Below, piece by piece: positions 37,838 to 48,593 of a DNA stretch of 64,000 nt. Made by a program: the position numbers and the translations under genes. A model generated the notes under the pieces. The model made no database searches. It was not told the DNA's origin and saw only the letters and a program-made list of their open reading frames with translations. The stretch spans positions 4,278,001 through 4,342,000 of the forward strand of contig NBBA01000001.1 in assembly GCA_002794785.1 (NCBI GenBank), in the 5' to 3' direction. Position 1 is the stretch's first letter. Each line of letters starts with the position of its first letter. The stretch comes from Coniferiporia sulphurascens. Lineage: Eukaryota > Basidiomycota > Agaricomycetes > Hymenochaetales > Hymenochaetaceae.

Positions 37838-39016
37838 ATGGCCTCCAAATCCGAACTGTCGTCAACGGCATCAAGCTCAAAGATCACGGACAGCTCAGAC
37901 TTTTCTCCGCTGGGAGATACCAGTGCGGTGCGTGATCGTGCAGCAACGGAGGGCGATGATGATGAACTGGTCGAGGGCTCGGACGAGCATACCCAGGTGC
38001 GGGATCTGCAATCCGAAGGGGTGGTTTCCCTTCCTCGTCGGTATGCTGATTTGCGGATTAGAAATGCTTAGAAGATGCAGAAGAGCTGAAGAAAGAGGGG
38101 ACGGCGCACTTCAAGGCTGGGCTGTGGGCTCAGGCCCTTGCGACGTATACTTCGGCGCTCGGCCGGTTGCCCAAACGCGCTGTGGCGGAGCCCGGTCCCT
38201 CCAAACGTATCCCGGAACTGGGTCCGGATGCGGAAGATCCGATAGGTGGCGACGATGGCACAGGGAGCGGGGCGAAGGAGGAAGGATCCCTGCCTGTGCC
38301 TGCGCCCGAGCCCGAGCCCGTACCGCTCACCGGCCTTGCGCTTGACTGCGCAAAGGCACGGTCGGTGCTCAACGCGAACATCGGCGCGTGTCATGTCAAA
38401 CTAGTTGAGCATTCAGTGTGCGGCGGACTGGTCCCGATTCTGACTGCATAGTTGCAGGAGGAATACAAGGAGGCTGTTAGAGCGTGTACAGAAGGTACGT
38501 CTGCGTATGCACTCTTGTGTACTGGATGCTGTTGTAAACTAATAACAACAGCACTTGTCGACGATCCGACCTATATCAAGGCACTACAGCGGCGGATATC
38601 GTGCAACGAAAAGATAGGATCGTGGTCGGCTTTGGGGAGTGCGCAGGAAGGTGAGTCGGTAACCCAAGCCCGATCGAAACCAGGTCGTTCTTATTCTCGG
38701 AAAATAAGATTACAATACGCTCCTCAAGATCCTCCCTCCCGATTCACCGCAAATCGGGGCGACAAAGCGTGCGCTGGCAGCGCTAAAACCTCGTTTAGAA
38801 GAGGCGCAGAAGAAGGAGACGGGCGAAGTGCTCCAGAAGTTGAAGGGGTTAGGCAACAGCATACTTGGTGAGTCCGCTCGCACCGCCCTTCCTTTAAAGT
38901 GTCAAAGTGTGAACGATGGCTAACGTCTATGGTCAGGCAACTTTGGACTGTCGACAGACAATTTTAAGTTCGAGCCAAACGGCCAGGGAGGCTATTCCAT
39001 CAACTTCTCGCAATAG
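37838..39016 (+). CDS. TTC1-like tetratricopeptide repeat protein
   Basis: Homologue of human TTC1/TPR1, a three-TPR cochaperone-type adaptor that binds Hsp70/Hsp90 C-termini. A Ser- and acid-rich N-terminus ends at the first intron (GAGCATACCCAG|gtgcgg to gcggattag, about 38000-38062). Then come TPR1 KCLEDAEELKKEGTAHFKAGLWAQALATYTSAL, a Pro/Gly-rich insert (residues around 100-135), ARSVLNANIGACHVKL|EEYKEAVRACTE, ALVDDPTYIKALQRRI and a C-terminal helix KPRLEEAQKKETGEVLQKLK. The ending GNFGLSTDNFKFEPNGQGGYSINF is the TTC1 signature. Six exons with normal borders and an unbroken frame. Head-to-head with the short-chain dehydrogenase gene, with about 230 bp between the two ATGs. Confidence 0.88.
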
Positions 39017-39215
39017 AAAGGAGAAATCTAGTTTGTAGAATTAGTGTCTAATTATATTAAGTACAAGATCTAGCAACACAACCATCCGACCCACATAAAT
39101 CAGAGCAACCGCTTAATCCCAACGAGATTAGTCCACATAAATGTCTTTTGCAGCGTTTCTCCCTTCGTTCCAAAAGGCTTTACGTGACTTCCAAGGAAAG
39201 ACCTGGGGATGATAA

Positions 39216-39823
39216 TCAATAACAGACAGGCTCAGACAGAAGAATAGAGTGCCTCACCCTAGCCAACACCCTCGACCTGATCAACACAATAGGCACCGGA
39301 CCATACGTCCTAGAGTCTATCGACGCCGACGCGTTGTCACCAACAACCCAAACATGGCCCTTCGGGATGACGCAGTGCTCCGTGGACGGCGCGTACTCTC
39401 CAGTCGGGTCGACACACACGACGTCGCCCGGGAGGCCGATGACGCGTTTGCAGATCTGCGCCCCGGGCAAGCGCGGTGACTTGATGACGACGAGCTCGCC
39501 GCGCAGGGGCAGCCGGCCGAGGTTTACGGAGAGCGCGTCTTCGAGGATGAATTCAGTCGACATGGCTAGAGTGGGGAGCATTGACGGGCCGTGTGTCTGT
39601 GGTATTATGCATAAGAGAAAGAACCGGAGGAGAGGTCGTGAGGACGCACCATGCGGAGTCCACCAACTTTGTCCGTGAATAAGCTGGTCAAGATACCGAA
39701 CTGTCGATGCGCGTAAACCGCCACGGGCTCGCGCACATGGTAAATTCGAGGGAGGCTCACCTTCAAGCAAGTTATGGATAATCTTCCGACACCGGTCCTA
39801 GCGAATGCCCTCAGCGGCTCCAT
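39216..39823 (-). CDS. IMP1: Mitochondrial inner membrane peptidase subunit 1 (signal peptidase I family)
   Basis: Catalytic subunit of the inner-membrane peptidase, which trims proteins sorted to the intermembrane space. Exon 1 (39823-39761) codes MEPLRAFARTGVGRLSITCLK; exon 2 codes FGILTSLFTDKVGGLRM; exon 3 starts THGPSMLPTL. Catalytic Ser is in GPSM, the general-base Lys in QICKRVIGLPGD, and the structural box in GDNASASIDSRTYGPVP, the form seen in Imp1. A single membrane segment lies before the Ser. The exon 2 acceptor was chosen (cgacag) because it is the one that keeps the frame and yields the family's LF...VG...THGPSM spacing. About 164 residues, the normal size. No frame break. Confidence 0.9.
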
Positions 39824-41187
39824 TCCTGTGCCTCCGAGGCTCACACTCGTGCACGCTTCCGCACGTCCAGGGGAAAAAGTTACCCAATAATCCCGTCTGT
39901 TGTTTAGACAATCACTATGTCGACATGTGAAGATATCTTTACGGGCCTGAAGCAAGATCACGGACTCGCATGAAAGATGACCGCGGGGTCACTGACCGAC
40001 AGCAGGGGTGCAGTACCTGAACTGAAAATATTGAAGCCACAACAAAGCACTAGTGGAATGACCAAACAATTCCCACGTTTACACTTAGCCCTGAATTGCC
40101 GCTGAACCTTGTTCCCCTCAGCCCTGACTCGGAAGTGTCGCAATTGATTGAGCCGCAAAAAAACAACACCACCATCTTGAGCAAAAGTATAACGCTTTCG
40201 CCAGGTAAAACTCGGGATAGGCACGGATACAAGCATGCTTCTCACCAACCATCGATCACACGCTGAGCCCTTGCATCGACTTAGTGATAGCCTCACCTAG
40301 AGGCAGCCTGGAGGCGTGACGACTACCTTTGCGAGCAGTAAGCGTGTTCTATACATCATTTTAATCTCTTATCGATTGACGAAGCGGCAGACAAAGTCAC
40401 GAAGTAGCAGGAAGCCCTTTCCGCTAGTGGCTTGCAAGCTCCATGCCGTTGTTTGCATGCTATTTGTTCATGGAGCTTACAAGCGTATAAATTGTGCTCA
40501 TCCCGCACTGTTCATACCCCAGTGAAATCTCCCCCTTGCTTTTCTTCGTGAAAGCTGTACTGGAGTTCAAGTCGACCTGAAGCCACACTTGTCTGTTACG
40601 GACACATTCCCTCGCGCAAAGCATGCGGTAGGAGTGCGGACCGTGAGACCTACGCCCCGAGTCCGCGATATAACCCCTCCCTCCCCAGAGGAGCATGCCG
40701 CTTAATACCATGGAGCTCTTTTTCGTTGTTCGGTCTGTACCGTCCTCAACATCAATTATGCACGGGCACACAAGTGCACAGGTACGATACCTTCCATTTT
40801 AAAGAAGCCCTCGGAATTGTGGTACTCAAAATGAACACAATGCTTATTGATCAGAAGATCTACCGTGTCGGCTATCCACTCCGTAAATCTCATTATCAAC
40901 CTCGTCTATTCGCTCGTTTCTTTTGATCGCCAACGCCGACATTTCTCTTGAAGTCGACTGACACTGGGTATTTTTGCCTTACTATGTCGGCCTACGCCCC
41001 CCGCTTATGCATTTTGTGCGGAGAACTCTCCGTATTGTCACGTCCGTTGGTGTCCGTACCCTCAGTCGTGGTTCCATTTCTCAGACGATAATCGTTGTGT
41101 CAAGCACGAAGTATTGAACAGCAGTCTCATTGGGCGCAAATGAAATAATGTATACAGGGGGAACTACTTGGCTTTACCGCCTTCAAC
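39824..41187. other. 1.4-kb intergenic region, transition to the accessory island
   Basis: No gene found. Open frames on both strands lack conserved features. This is the boundary between the conserved block on the left and the repeat-rich part on the right. Confidence 0.4.
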
Positions 41188-42355
41188 CTACTCCCTCTTT
41201 CTCTTCGTCCCCCTCTGAGGGTGCGCTATAGCTTGCGCTTCGGCGTAACGACGGATCATGTCGGTTATGGGCTGCAAGTACATGTAAGTCAATCGTTAGT
41301 CCTATAGAGTCAATCTTGCACTCACGTCCGCGTATTCCTCTACCTCGTAGAGGTCCATTGTCTTCTTCGCGTCCCACAAGCCACTTGCTAATTCCTCCAT
41401 GCGGTAGAAGTCCGCTGACTCGCATAATTTGTCCCCTGTGGACTTCATCAACGTATACAAGCCCAACAAATACCCGTCCTTTTTGTAATGCCCGAAAAGT
41501 ATTTCGCAGGCAGCAACGGCATGAGCTCCCATGAGGATGCCAGACTGGACAAGTCCTCCCGTAATGATGCACATAGCGCAGGATCGTGCAGTGTTGGCGA
41601 AGCGCTTCAGCACGTCCGGATCCATGAAGGTGAGTGGAAGCCACTTCTTCAGAACAAACACATTGTGTTCGTCGAAATTCAAGAAGTGGTCCTTTCGCAT
41701 CTTACGAATCCGCTGGTGTCAGATGGTGAGAGCAAGAAAGAGATGTTTTACGCACGGGATTCCAGGCGGCGAGAAACTCCATCACCATCTCAAAGCAGAT
41801 GTCTTTCTTTGCCTTTTCCTGTTCAGGTTTGGCCAGGCTTGAGAACCAGGAAGTTATGGCGAGGACTACATCCTCGGCTTCGGAGGGAGTCGTCGCTCCC
41901 TGAATCAGTTCCACCGCCTTTGCGATGGAGGTGACGTTGTATGTGTCACGCGTTAAACGTGGAGATGCTGACGCATCCCCTCTCTGGTGGTTGGAATTGA
42001 CCAGGGAAGGCGTATTGCCACCCCGGTACGTGGTGTGAGGTCTGTCGTCGTCACCTCGAGAAGGGAAATCGTGGTCGCCAAACGGATCGAACGGAGTTGC
42101 AACCGGGCTACCCATCGTGGCTAATGATGGACTGGGGCATTCGAAAGCGAATGCCGGGGATGGAGGTTGGCGGTAAGCGTTGCGAAGGACGCCCGTAGAG
42201 GTGAAATACGGCAAGTCTTCATGCTCCTCAGGCGTGGTTGCTGGAGTTGGCGAGCCGCGATAGACGTGGCGAAGACCCCCCGTCGGACTGATGGGTGGCC
42301 AGTCTTGGTCAAGGTTGGAAATGTGGCTCTGACTGGAGACTGGTGAAAGAGACAT
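41188..42355 (-). CDS. Paralogue A of an unnamed MIF4G-like family
   Basis: Three exons: 42355-41756 (200 codons), 41712-41326 (129) and 41271-41188 (27 plus stop); both introns are phase 0 with GT-AG borders. The N-terminal about 130 residues are Ser/Pro/Thr-rich and likely disordered (two imperfect repeats around GLRHVYRGSPTPATTPEEHE and VLRNAYRQPPSPAF). The helical part starts YNVTSIAKAVELI...TTPSEAEDVV, reaches EFLAAWNP at the first junction, then ILMGAHAVAACEILFGHYKKDGYLLGLYTLMKS...DKL and ends YAD|PITDMIRRYAEAQ. The pattern of one helix pair with ELLF followed by GLYTLL.xxG.KL resembles the MIF4G (eIF4G) domain. That is my inference; no function is known. Two related genes lie 15-18 kb away. 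Confidence 0.75.
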
Positions 42356-42482
42356 GGCTGCGGGAACCGTCAACAGGTCCGAGGTTGAAGGGGAAGTTGG
42401 AGAATGGTGGTCGCAATGCAGCGGTACAGGGGAGCAGCGACGATGGGAGTTGGTTGGAAAGTCGAGCCGCTTTGCAGGACCC

Positions 42483-42493
42483 CTTTTTATACC
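42483..42493 (-). promoter_or_regulatory. TATA box of paralogue A
   Basis: On the minus strand GTATAAAAAGG lies about 130 bp before the ATG at 42355. Confidence 0.55.
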
Positions 42494-43180
42494 TGACTTG
42501 GTGCTTGGTGGCTCAACCACTGCTGAAAACACGTTTTACACGTTTTGGCGCCCGTCTATTCTAATTAGGCCACACTGTTGTTCTACTTCAGGCAATTGCC
42601 ACGTTTTCTCTTTCTTCTTTTCTGTGCCGGATTGCTCGATATATATGCCTCACGCACATTAGTGCCGAGAGTCAAACCACTATCATTCGAATTTGATGGG
42701 TCTGCAGAAAAAATAAATCCGATACCAAACAAAGAAAGGAGCGGATTTTGCCGTTGCCGTGGCTTTGCATGCGATGGCCTTATGATCATGACCCAGACGG
42801 GTCCGAGCGAAGCTGGTGGAAAAGCAGCCAATCGCGCAACACTAAGGCACACCGTAAACACTCGCGAAATCGAACTCTTTTGCTACCGTCGTAGCTCTCT
42901 GTGCACAAAATTCGGTCGTTGGTGGTCGACTGTGGTATTCCTTTATCAGTGTGACATCGCCCGAGGGTGCGCCTTACCTTGACTCTATCGATCGTGAGAA
43001 GACTAAACCTGCCACAAAGAACGGCCTCGCTGATTCGTCACACGGTTGCCACGCCGATAATAATCTGCATTCTTGTGCAGTCATTTTTCTTTGTTCACCA
43101 AATCGCTATCTCGTACGTGCAGGGCGTGTTTTCTACATTCGAGGGCTCTCCCTATCTTTTCTTCTCCCACGGCCACGACG

Positions 43181-43323
43181 CGGGAAATGCCATTCGGTCT
43201 GATGGAATGACGCATGTTGTAGGGATATTGGAAAATGTGAAATGTTCTTTGTGAAAGAGAAATTTTCAAAGTCCTCTATCTCGACCACATGCATCATTTT
43301 AAGGGTTCCAATGGCATTTCCCG
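43181..43323. repeat. Small imperfect hairpin, MITE-like
   Basis: A 14-bp perfect inverted repeat (cgggaaatgccatt at 43181-43194, aatggcatttcccg at 43310-43323) encloses further partly paired sequence (ggaatgacgcatgttg against ccacatgcatcatttt). The whole 143 bp could fold into one hairpin. No clear target-site duplication. Confidence 0.45.
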
Positions 43324-44188
43324 TGCTGCGTTTCTATCTGAATAGAGCTCCAGAAAGTTCCTGCTATTCTCCACTGAGCAAAAGTCAGGGATGAGTCTGG
43401 ATGATCCCGAGAGCAGTTTCGCGAAGGGTCAAAAAAGTGGTTTGGGGCCTCTAGTTTTGACATGATTCCTCTCCAGAATAATATTCCATATGATAAGCAT
43501 CACTTACGCGGCGAAATCGCACCGCATGCTTAAACTGAGCCCACCAAGGAGCGGCCACAATCACGGCTTCTTACGCGAATAATCAAGCCGCGAAGAACCC
43601 GAGTTAGGAAGGAGGTGGTCCTTACTGGGATAAGTTCTAATGGAATATTCCGCGTTATCGATTGGCGATTAAATCAATGGCCGGATTTTTTGCTCGGGCT
43701 TTGCAGTGAGATTCTTGAGCCTGAGGTTAGTGGGCGGGGATAATGCATTTTATGAAGGTAACTAGCGGTTAGGGTACAATTTTCGCTAATTCGATTGTCA
43801 CGATTGTCACCCTCGACAAACGGTCGCCGCAATTCAAGTTAATTCGTGACTGTCATGGCCTGCCGTTTTCTTTGTTAATGTTTTCTGAAGGATGGGATCA
43901 CTCTAAAGTTTAAGGAATCCCCTTTTCTCTTCAACATTGAAACCCCATCTCACCATACTCTTGATTTCGTACTAATGCAAGGCCTAAAGACCTAGTCATC
44001 AATGCCCTCAGTTTCCCATGTTACTTGAATGGGCATCTTTGCGAGAACGATACCTGAGCTTTTGGTGAGTTAATCGAACATTGCTATCGTCCATACACCG
44101 GTAATTCTGATCGTGGGAACATGTTCTTCTCTGCGTAGGTGGATCAGTATTCTCACGCATGCGATGCAGTCTGGCTAGCATACTATTG

Positions 44189-44388
44189 TATGCCCTCTCT
44201 TACAAAGTCACATCCGAAACAAAAACAGCTCTCAAACCGAAAACACCTCAAGACCTTACCGAAAAAAAAACAGCCAGTAAAGCTTGTACACTACACAGCA
44301 GCTTGCATGAACTTTTTCGATGCCGTTACTATGGCGTGGAAGCCAGAAATTTGAAGTTTGTCTGAGGATGTGACTTTGTAAGAGAGGA
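44189..44388. mobile_element. MITE-like element with 22-bp perfect terminal inverted repeats
   Basis: The sequences cctctcttacaaagtcacatcc (44194-44215) and its exact reverse complement (44366-44387) bound about 194 bp without transposase. The interior has an adenine-rich tract (accgaaaaaaaaacagcc) and a block ending gttactatggcgtggaagccagaaat that recurs, diverged, at 55481-55650. The LINE to the right was inserted inside the right terminal repeat, so this element is older than the LINE. Confidence 0.7.
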
Positions 44389-44392
44389 TAGT
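44378..44392. repeat. Target-site duplication, left copy
   Basis: gtaagagaggatagt, identical at all 15 positions to 50931-50945. It lies directly before the poly-T (poly-A tail on the minus strand) of the LINE. Confidence 0.9.
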
Positions 44393-44472
44393 TTTTTTTT
44401 TTAAATGCATTTCTATAGCGCATCATGACTATCTAGTACAAAATATGCTCCAGGGGCCTTTAGGCCCCTGTA
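44392..44472 (-). mobile_element. 5'-truncated LINE 3'-end copy
   Basis: Poly-T (44392-44402) followed by about 70 bp nearly identical to the end of the adjacent full-length LINE, ending in the same hairpin. It differs from the inner copy by a/g at the gcatcatgac and t/c at the aatatgctc positions, so it is not a perfect local duplication. Confidence 0.75.
44451..44470 (-). other. LINE 3'-UTR hairpin, outer copy
   Basis: caggggcctttaggcccctg: an 8-bp perfect stem with a 4-nt loop. The same 20 bases occur at 44550-44569 in the full-length copy. In other LINEs such structures are what the reverse transcriptase binds at the RNA 3' end; the role here is inferred. Confidence 0.6.
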
Positions 44473-44549
44473 TAAGAGAGGATAGTTTTTTTTTTTTTTT
44501 TAAATGCATTTCTATAGCGCGTCATGACTATCTAGTACAAAATACGCTC

Positions 44550-44569
44550 CAGGGGCCTTTAGGCCCCTG
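44550..44569 (-). other. LINE 3'-UTR hairpin, inner copy
   Basis: Identical 20-base stem-loop to 44451-44470, located about 50 bp before the poly-A tail on the element's own strand. Confidence 0.6.
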
Positions 44570-44675
44570 TATTGTGTGAGATGGTAGTTGGTATAGACGG
44601 AAAAATAGTGGCGGGAAGCCATAAGCAGAGAGGGGAACTGGGTAAATCCAGTAATTAGGGAAGTGTGATGTCTGA

Positions 44676-47600
44676 CTAGTTGCCAGTGGCAAAGCCTAAG
44701 TCAGAAACGTGGATCACGGTGGGGCCGCCCGGGTCAAAGACGAGGATGGGTTCCGCTTCAAATGCGGGGTGAGAGTCAAGGAAGGAAGCCAGAATAGGGA
44801 GGCCGTCCTTGGAAAACCATTGGGCTTCCGTGGATGGTAGGGGAGTTTTCCACACCGCACATCGGGCGGGGAGTGTGTTAGGGCAGGAGAGCAGGAGGTG
44901 AGCTCGAGTCTCCACTACGTGGCAGAAGGGGCACATGGGGTCGCGTCCCGGAATGCGTCCAAAGTACGCGCCAAAGCCGGCATGACCAAGGAGTGTCCGG
45001 AAAACTTTGCATTTATTGTGGCGACCGATGGTGAGGTTCTGCATAAGGGCAGACGGCTTAGTAGAGGGGTTTTGGGTGGAGCCCATTGCATGAGCATCCG
45101 ATGACCCTCGGAATTTGCGACAGGCAGAAGCCCAGTCGGATTTCCATTGAATAAGCGCCGTAGAGGAGGCGGCTTCGCGAAGAAAGCGGATGGTAGGTGG
45201 GAACTGGGTAGTGCCCGGGGGGGGTTGTCCGCAATACCGGAGGCGAGAACATCAGCGAATTCGTTTCCTTCCACGTCGGAGTGTCCTGGTACCCAATGTA
45301 AATGAAAGAAGACACTGGGAAACCGCTTGGTAGCAGTTTTGAGACATTTCCGGATGAAGAGGGCGACGTTGACACCTGGGGCCGGACGGGGATCAGCGAG
45401 GAGTGTGAGGGCAACCTCGCAGTCGGTGTAGATTTCCACCTGAGTAACATCCGGGTGTAGATCAAAAGAGTGGGCCAGTAGCCATGCGGCATCGGCAAGG
45501 GCGGCAAGTTCGCAGTCAGTCGCGTGGACGGAGGAACCAAGATATGTTTCACGGGTGAGAATGTTCTCCCCTCGATAGAACCAAACTCCGGCGGCACTGC
45601 CGGAAAAGGAGGGGGGAGACGAGCCCTTACGGGAACCGTCAGTATAGATGAGAAGGCGAGTGGGGACATCCTTCAGTCGGTCGATAAGACCATGGTGTGA
45701 CTGAATGAGTGCATCTCGGGCTTCCTGGGAGTGATCAATCGCCTGGTCGATGCTTACGTGTCGTAATGTCGGCAGTGTAATCCATGGAGGGCGCGTGTAT
45801 CGGGGGACTCGTTCGCAACTGGGTGGAACCCATTTGACGAAGGAAGAAGTGATGGCACCATTACGAGATGAGCGTAGTGGTAGGAGGGTGTGCGTGGTAG
45901 TGAGATACCGAATGGCGGCACGTGATTTGGTGCGTTCTAGACGAAGTGGGATGGGCAAGATGGAGGCGAGGACCTCAGAGGGGCCGCGTGGGGACGTGCG
46001 CCATGATCCGAGGATACGGCGGCACGCCACGGACTGTACTAAGGTCATCTTGTCGCATTTGCCTTTTTGTCGCATGCCAGTAAACCAGAGGGGGGATCCC
46101 CATAGTAAAACCGGAAGTATGCATCCAATGTAGAGACGACGGAGGTGTAGTGGGTCGAGGCCACGTAATGTGTTGCCGAGTAATTCCAGGGCACGGAGGG
46201 AGGACATGGCTTTGAAGCACATGCGTTGAACGTGAACCGTAAACCGTAGTTGCGCATCGAAAAAGATACCCAACCAGCGGAAAGGCCGGGAGGGAACAAT
46301 TCGAAGGGGCTGAAGGCCCTGGCACGGCAGATGGATAGGGTGGATGAGAGAGTCTTCGTGTATATCGTGCCGTCGTGTCCAATGGATGAGTTCTGATTTG
46401 TCGTCATCTAAGGAAAGTCCGAGGGCCCGGCATGCGGCGGAGAACGAGATGTATGCCTGTTCGAGGCGGGCAACGTTAGTCGCGATAGAGCTCGAAGAGG
46501 TGGTAAGTAGGTGGTCATCCACGTAGGCGCGGACGAAGACAAGAGGGTCAGAGGACTGAAGAGAGGTGAGGAGACTGGTCGCAAAGAGAGCGGACAGAAT
46601 AAGGGAGATGGGAGAGCCTTGAGGGATGCCCATATTAGGTATGGGGGTCAGGGTGTCGGTAAACCCGTCAAAAGAGAGGGCCACACGACGATCTGAGACA
46701 AAGGACAAAACCCACGAAATGAGGAGGGGGGGGAACCCTAGTTCAGAGAGGACAGCGAGCAAGCGAGGGTGTTGAACGGAGGGAAAAAAGCCCGCCACAT
46801 CAACGGCAAGCGCCGTGGTGACATGGTGGCGAGTCCAAGCCGATTCAATTTCGTTTACGAGGTCGGAGGCGGCATCCAAAATGCCCGATTTTTGGCGGGT
46901 ACCGAATTGGGAAGGGGGGAGTGCGCCGAGTTCATTGGCGATGAACTGGATGCGGTTCACGATGATCTTCTCGAGTAATTTGCCCATGGTTTCCTCGAGG
47001 GTGATGGGGCGGTATGCGTTGAGCGCGGTGGGGTCTTTCTTGTTGAGTTTGCAGAGCATCACCACCTTCGCGTCCTTCCAAGGACGGGGGTGGTGTCCTG
47101 CATCCAGGCACTCATTATAGAGCGCGAGGAGTGGAACACTATGGGTGGCGTGCAGGCTTTTGAGGGCCTGGTAGCCGACACCGGTAATGCCCGGGGCACT
47201 CGAGTTTGAAGTGAGATTGAGGGCGTGGTCCAGTTCCTCCATAAGGATGGGGTGGTCACGCATAGGACGGGTGCTGATGAAAGAGTAGGTCGGGGGGAGG
47301 GAAGCGGACGGTTGGGTACCGAAGTACTTAGACCGGAAGGCAGAAGCCTTCTCCGCAGGTGAGTTCACGGTGGACTGTCCCGTTACCAGCGATGGGATTG
47401 GAGCACGTTGTGTGCCCATTGCCCACTTTGCCATTGGCCAGATTTTGTCTGGCTTGACAGAGGCGGTGAACGAGTCAGCCCAGGCGCGTTTTGCGCGGCG
47501 AAAAATACCGGCCGACTGACGTCGGAGCACGGTACGTGTCGCCGGGGTAGCTCCGCACAAAGCGACCATGTGCGCACGGCAGGAGGCATCCCACCACTTG

Positions 47601-48593
47601 ACCTTGTGACCCCCTGCCTTCGAAGAAGATGGAGGGTGTGAAGAGTCAGTGGCGAAGACCATTGCAGCGTGTATGGCAGCGACCTTGATGTCTAGGAGTT
47701 GAGAAGTGGCGCCTGAGAGGGCGAAGGCGGCAGTGAGGGGTGCATCAAGAGCTTCCAGCCATTCAGTAGAGAGCGAGTCGTCATACCGTGGGCAAAGGAA
47801 GGGGTCCGTGAACGGCTCAGAAGAGGTGGGGATAGACCATGTGATGACCGCATGGTCAGATCTGGATGGAGTGTCCCAGGATCGTGTCCAGGAATCGCCC
47901 AAAGCAAGGTCCTCCAAAGAAGGGGAAGCCCAGGCGAGGTCGATGACTGATTCAGTGAATTGGGTAGAAGGGCGGTGTTGGGTATCGAAGCCTGGCTGAT
48001 TCAGGAGGTGCATGGCATGTGCGGCAGCCCAGTGTTCCAGGGGGCGGGCTTTTTGCCCGTCACTAGCAGAGTGGTTGCCGTGGTCCCAGTGAATAGAGTG
48101 GAGATTAAAGTCCCCAGCAACTAGCCAGTGTGCACGCAAGGGGAGCTCGAGCAGAGCAAGAGAGGAGATGGTATCTTTTTTATTGGCATCGTGGTTGTAT
48201 ACATTAGTGACAAAAAGTGGCCCAAGGCCAGTGTCAAAAATTAGCGAGAGTATGTCCCGGGATGGGGAGCGCAAGGCATCCAAGATCACCCGAGACAGAG
48301 GGATAGACTGGTGGACCAGTGTGACCACACGCGGACGTGTTAGTTCAGTGCTCCCCGAGGAGGGGGCACAAAGACGTGGTAGTTGGGCATAGCGGGGAAG
48401 CCAAAGACAGGCGTACCTAATGCGTCAAACATAGAAGGGGAGGCACCGATAGGGTACCAAGGGGGTTCCTGGAGAAGAATAACTGCAGGTGGGGGGGGGC
48501 ACCGGGGGCAGACGAGAAGGAGTGGACAAGTGCTTCAACGTGCACTCGGGACGTTGCAACATTGTGTTGCATGAACGTCCAAGGACTACTCAT
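44676..48593 (-). CDS. LINE ORF2: AP-like endonuclease, reverse transcriptase, RNase H
   Basis: The start ATG (48593-48591) overlaps the ORF1 stop (ATGAGTAG). The endonuclease domain begins WTFMQHNVA with LLQEPPWYP (catalytic Glu) and continues LVAGDFNLHSIHWDH and RSDHAVITWSI. Reverse transcriptase: EKIIVNRI, PSQFGTRQKSG, AVDVAGFFPSV, GIPQGSPIS and the YVDD active site. RNase H: IYTDGSRKGS, TDCELAAL, EIYTDCEVALTLL and HWVPGHSDVEGNEFAD, so D-E-D-D are all present. A Cys/His motif CPFCHVVETRAHLLLSCP ends the protein. The frame breaks at three places, all runs of G on the plus strand: G9 48491-48499, G5 48362-48366 and G8 45217-45224. One added base closes each. Catalytic residues are intact, so the real protein may be functional. 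Confidence 0.9.

Larger units (their letters stand above)
42356..44188. other. 1.8-kb region upstream of paralogue A, no gene seen
   Basis: Short open frames only. It contains the promoter of paralogue A and a small hairpin element (43181-43323). A perfect doublet cgattgtcacgattgtcac lies at about 43792-43810. Confidence 0.4.

Noticed and set aside
42578..43254. Open frames with hydrophobic stretches upstream of paralogue A
   Set aside because: Composition-driven and interrupted; no intron structure or family resemblance.
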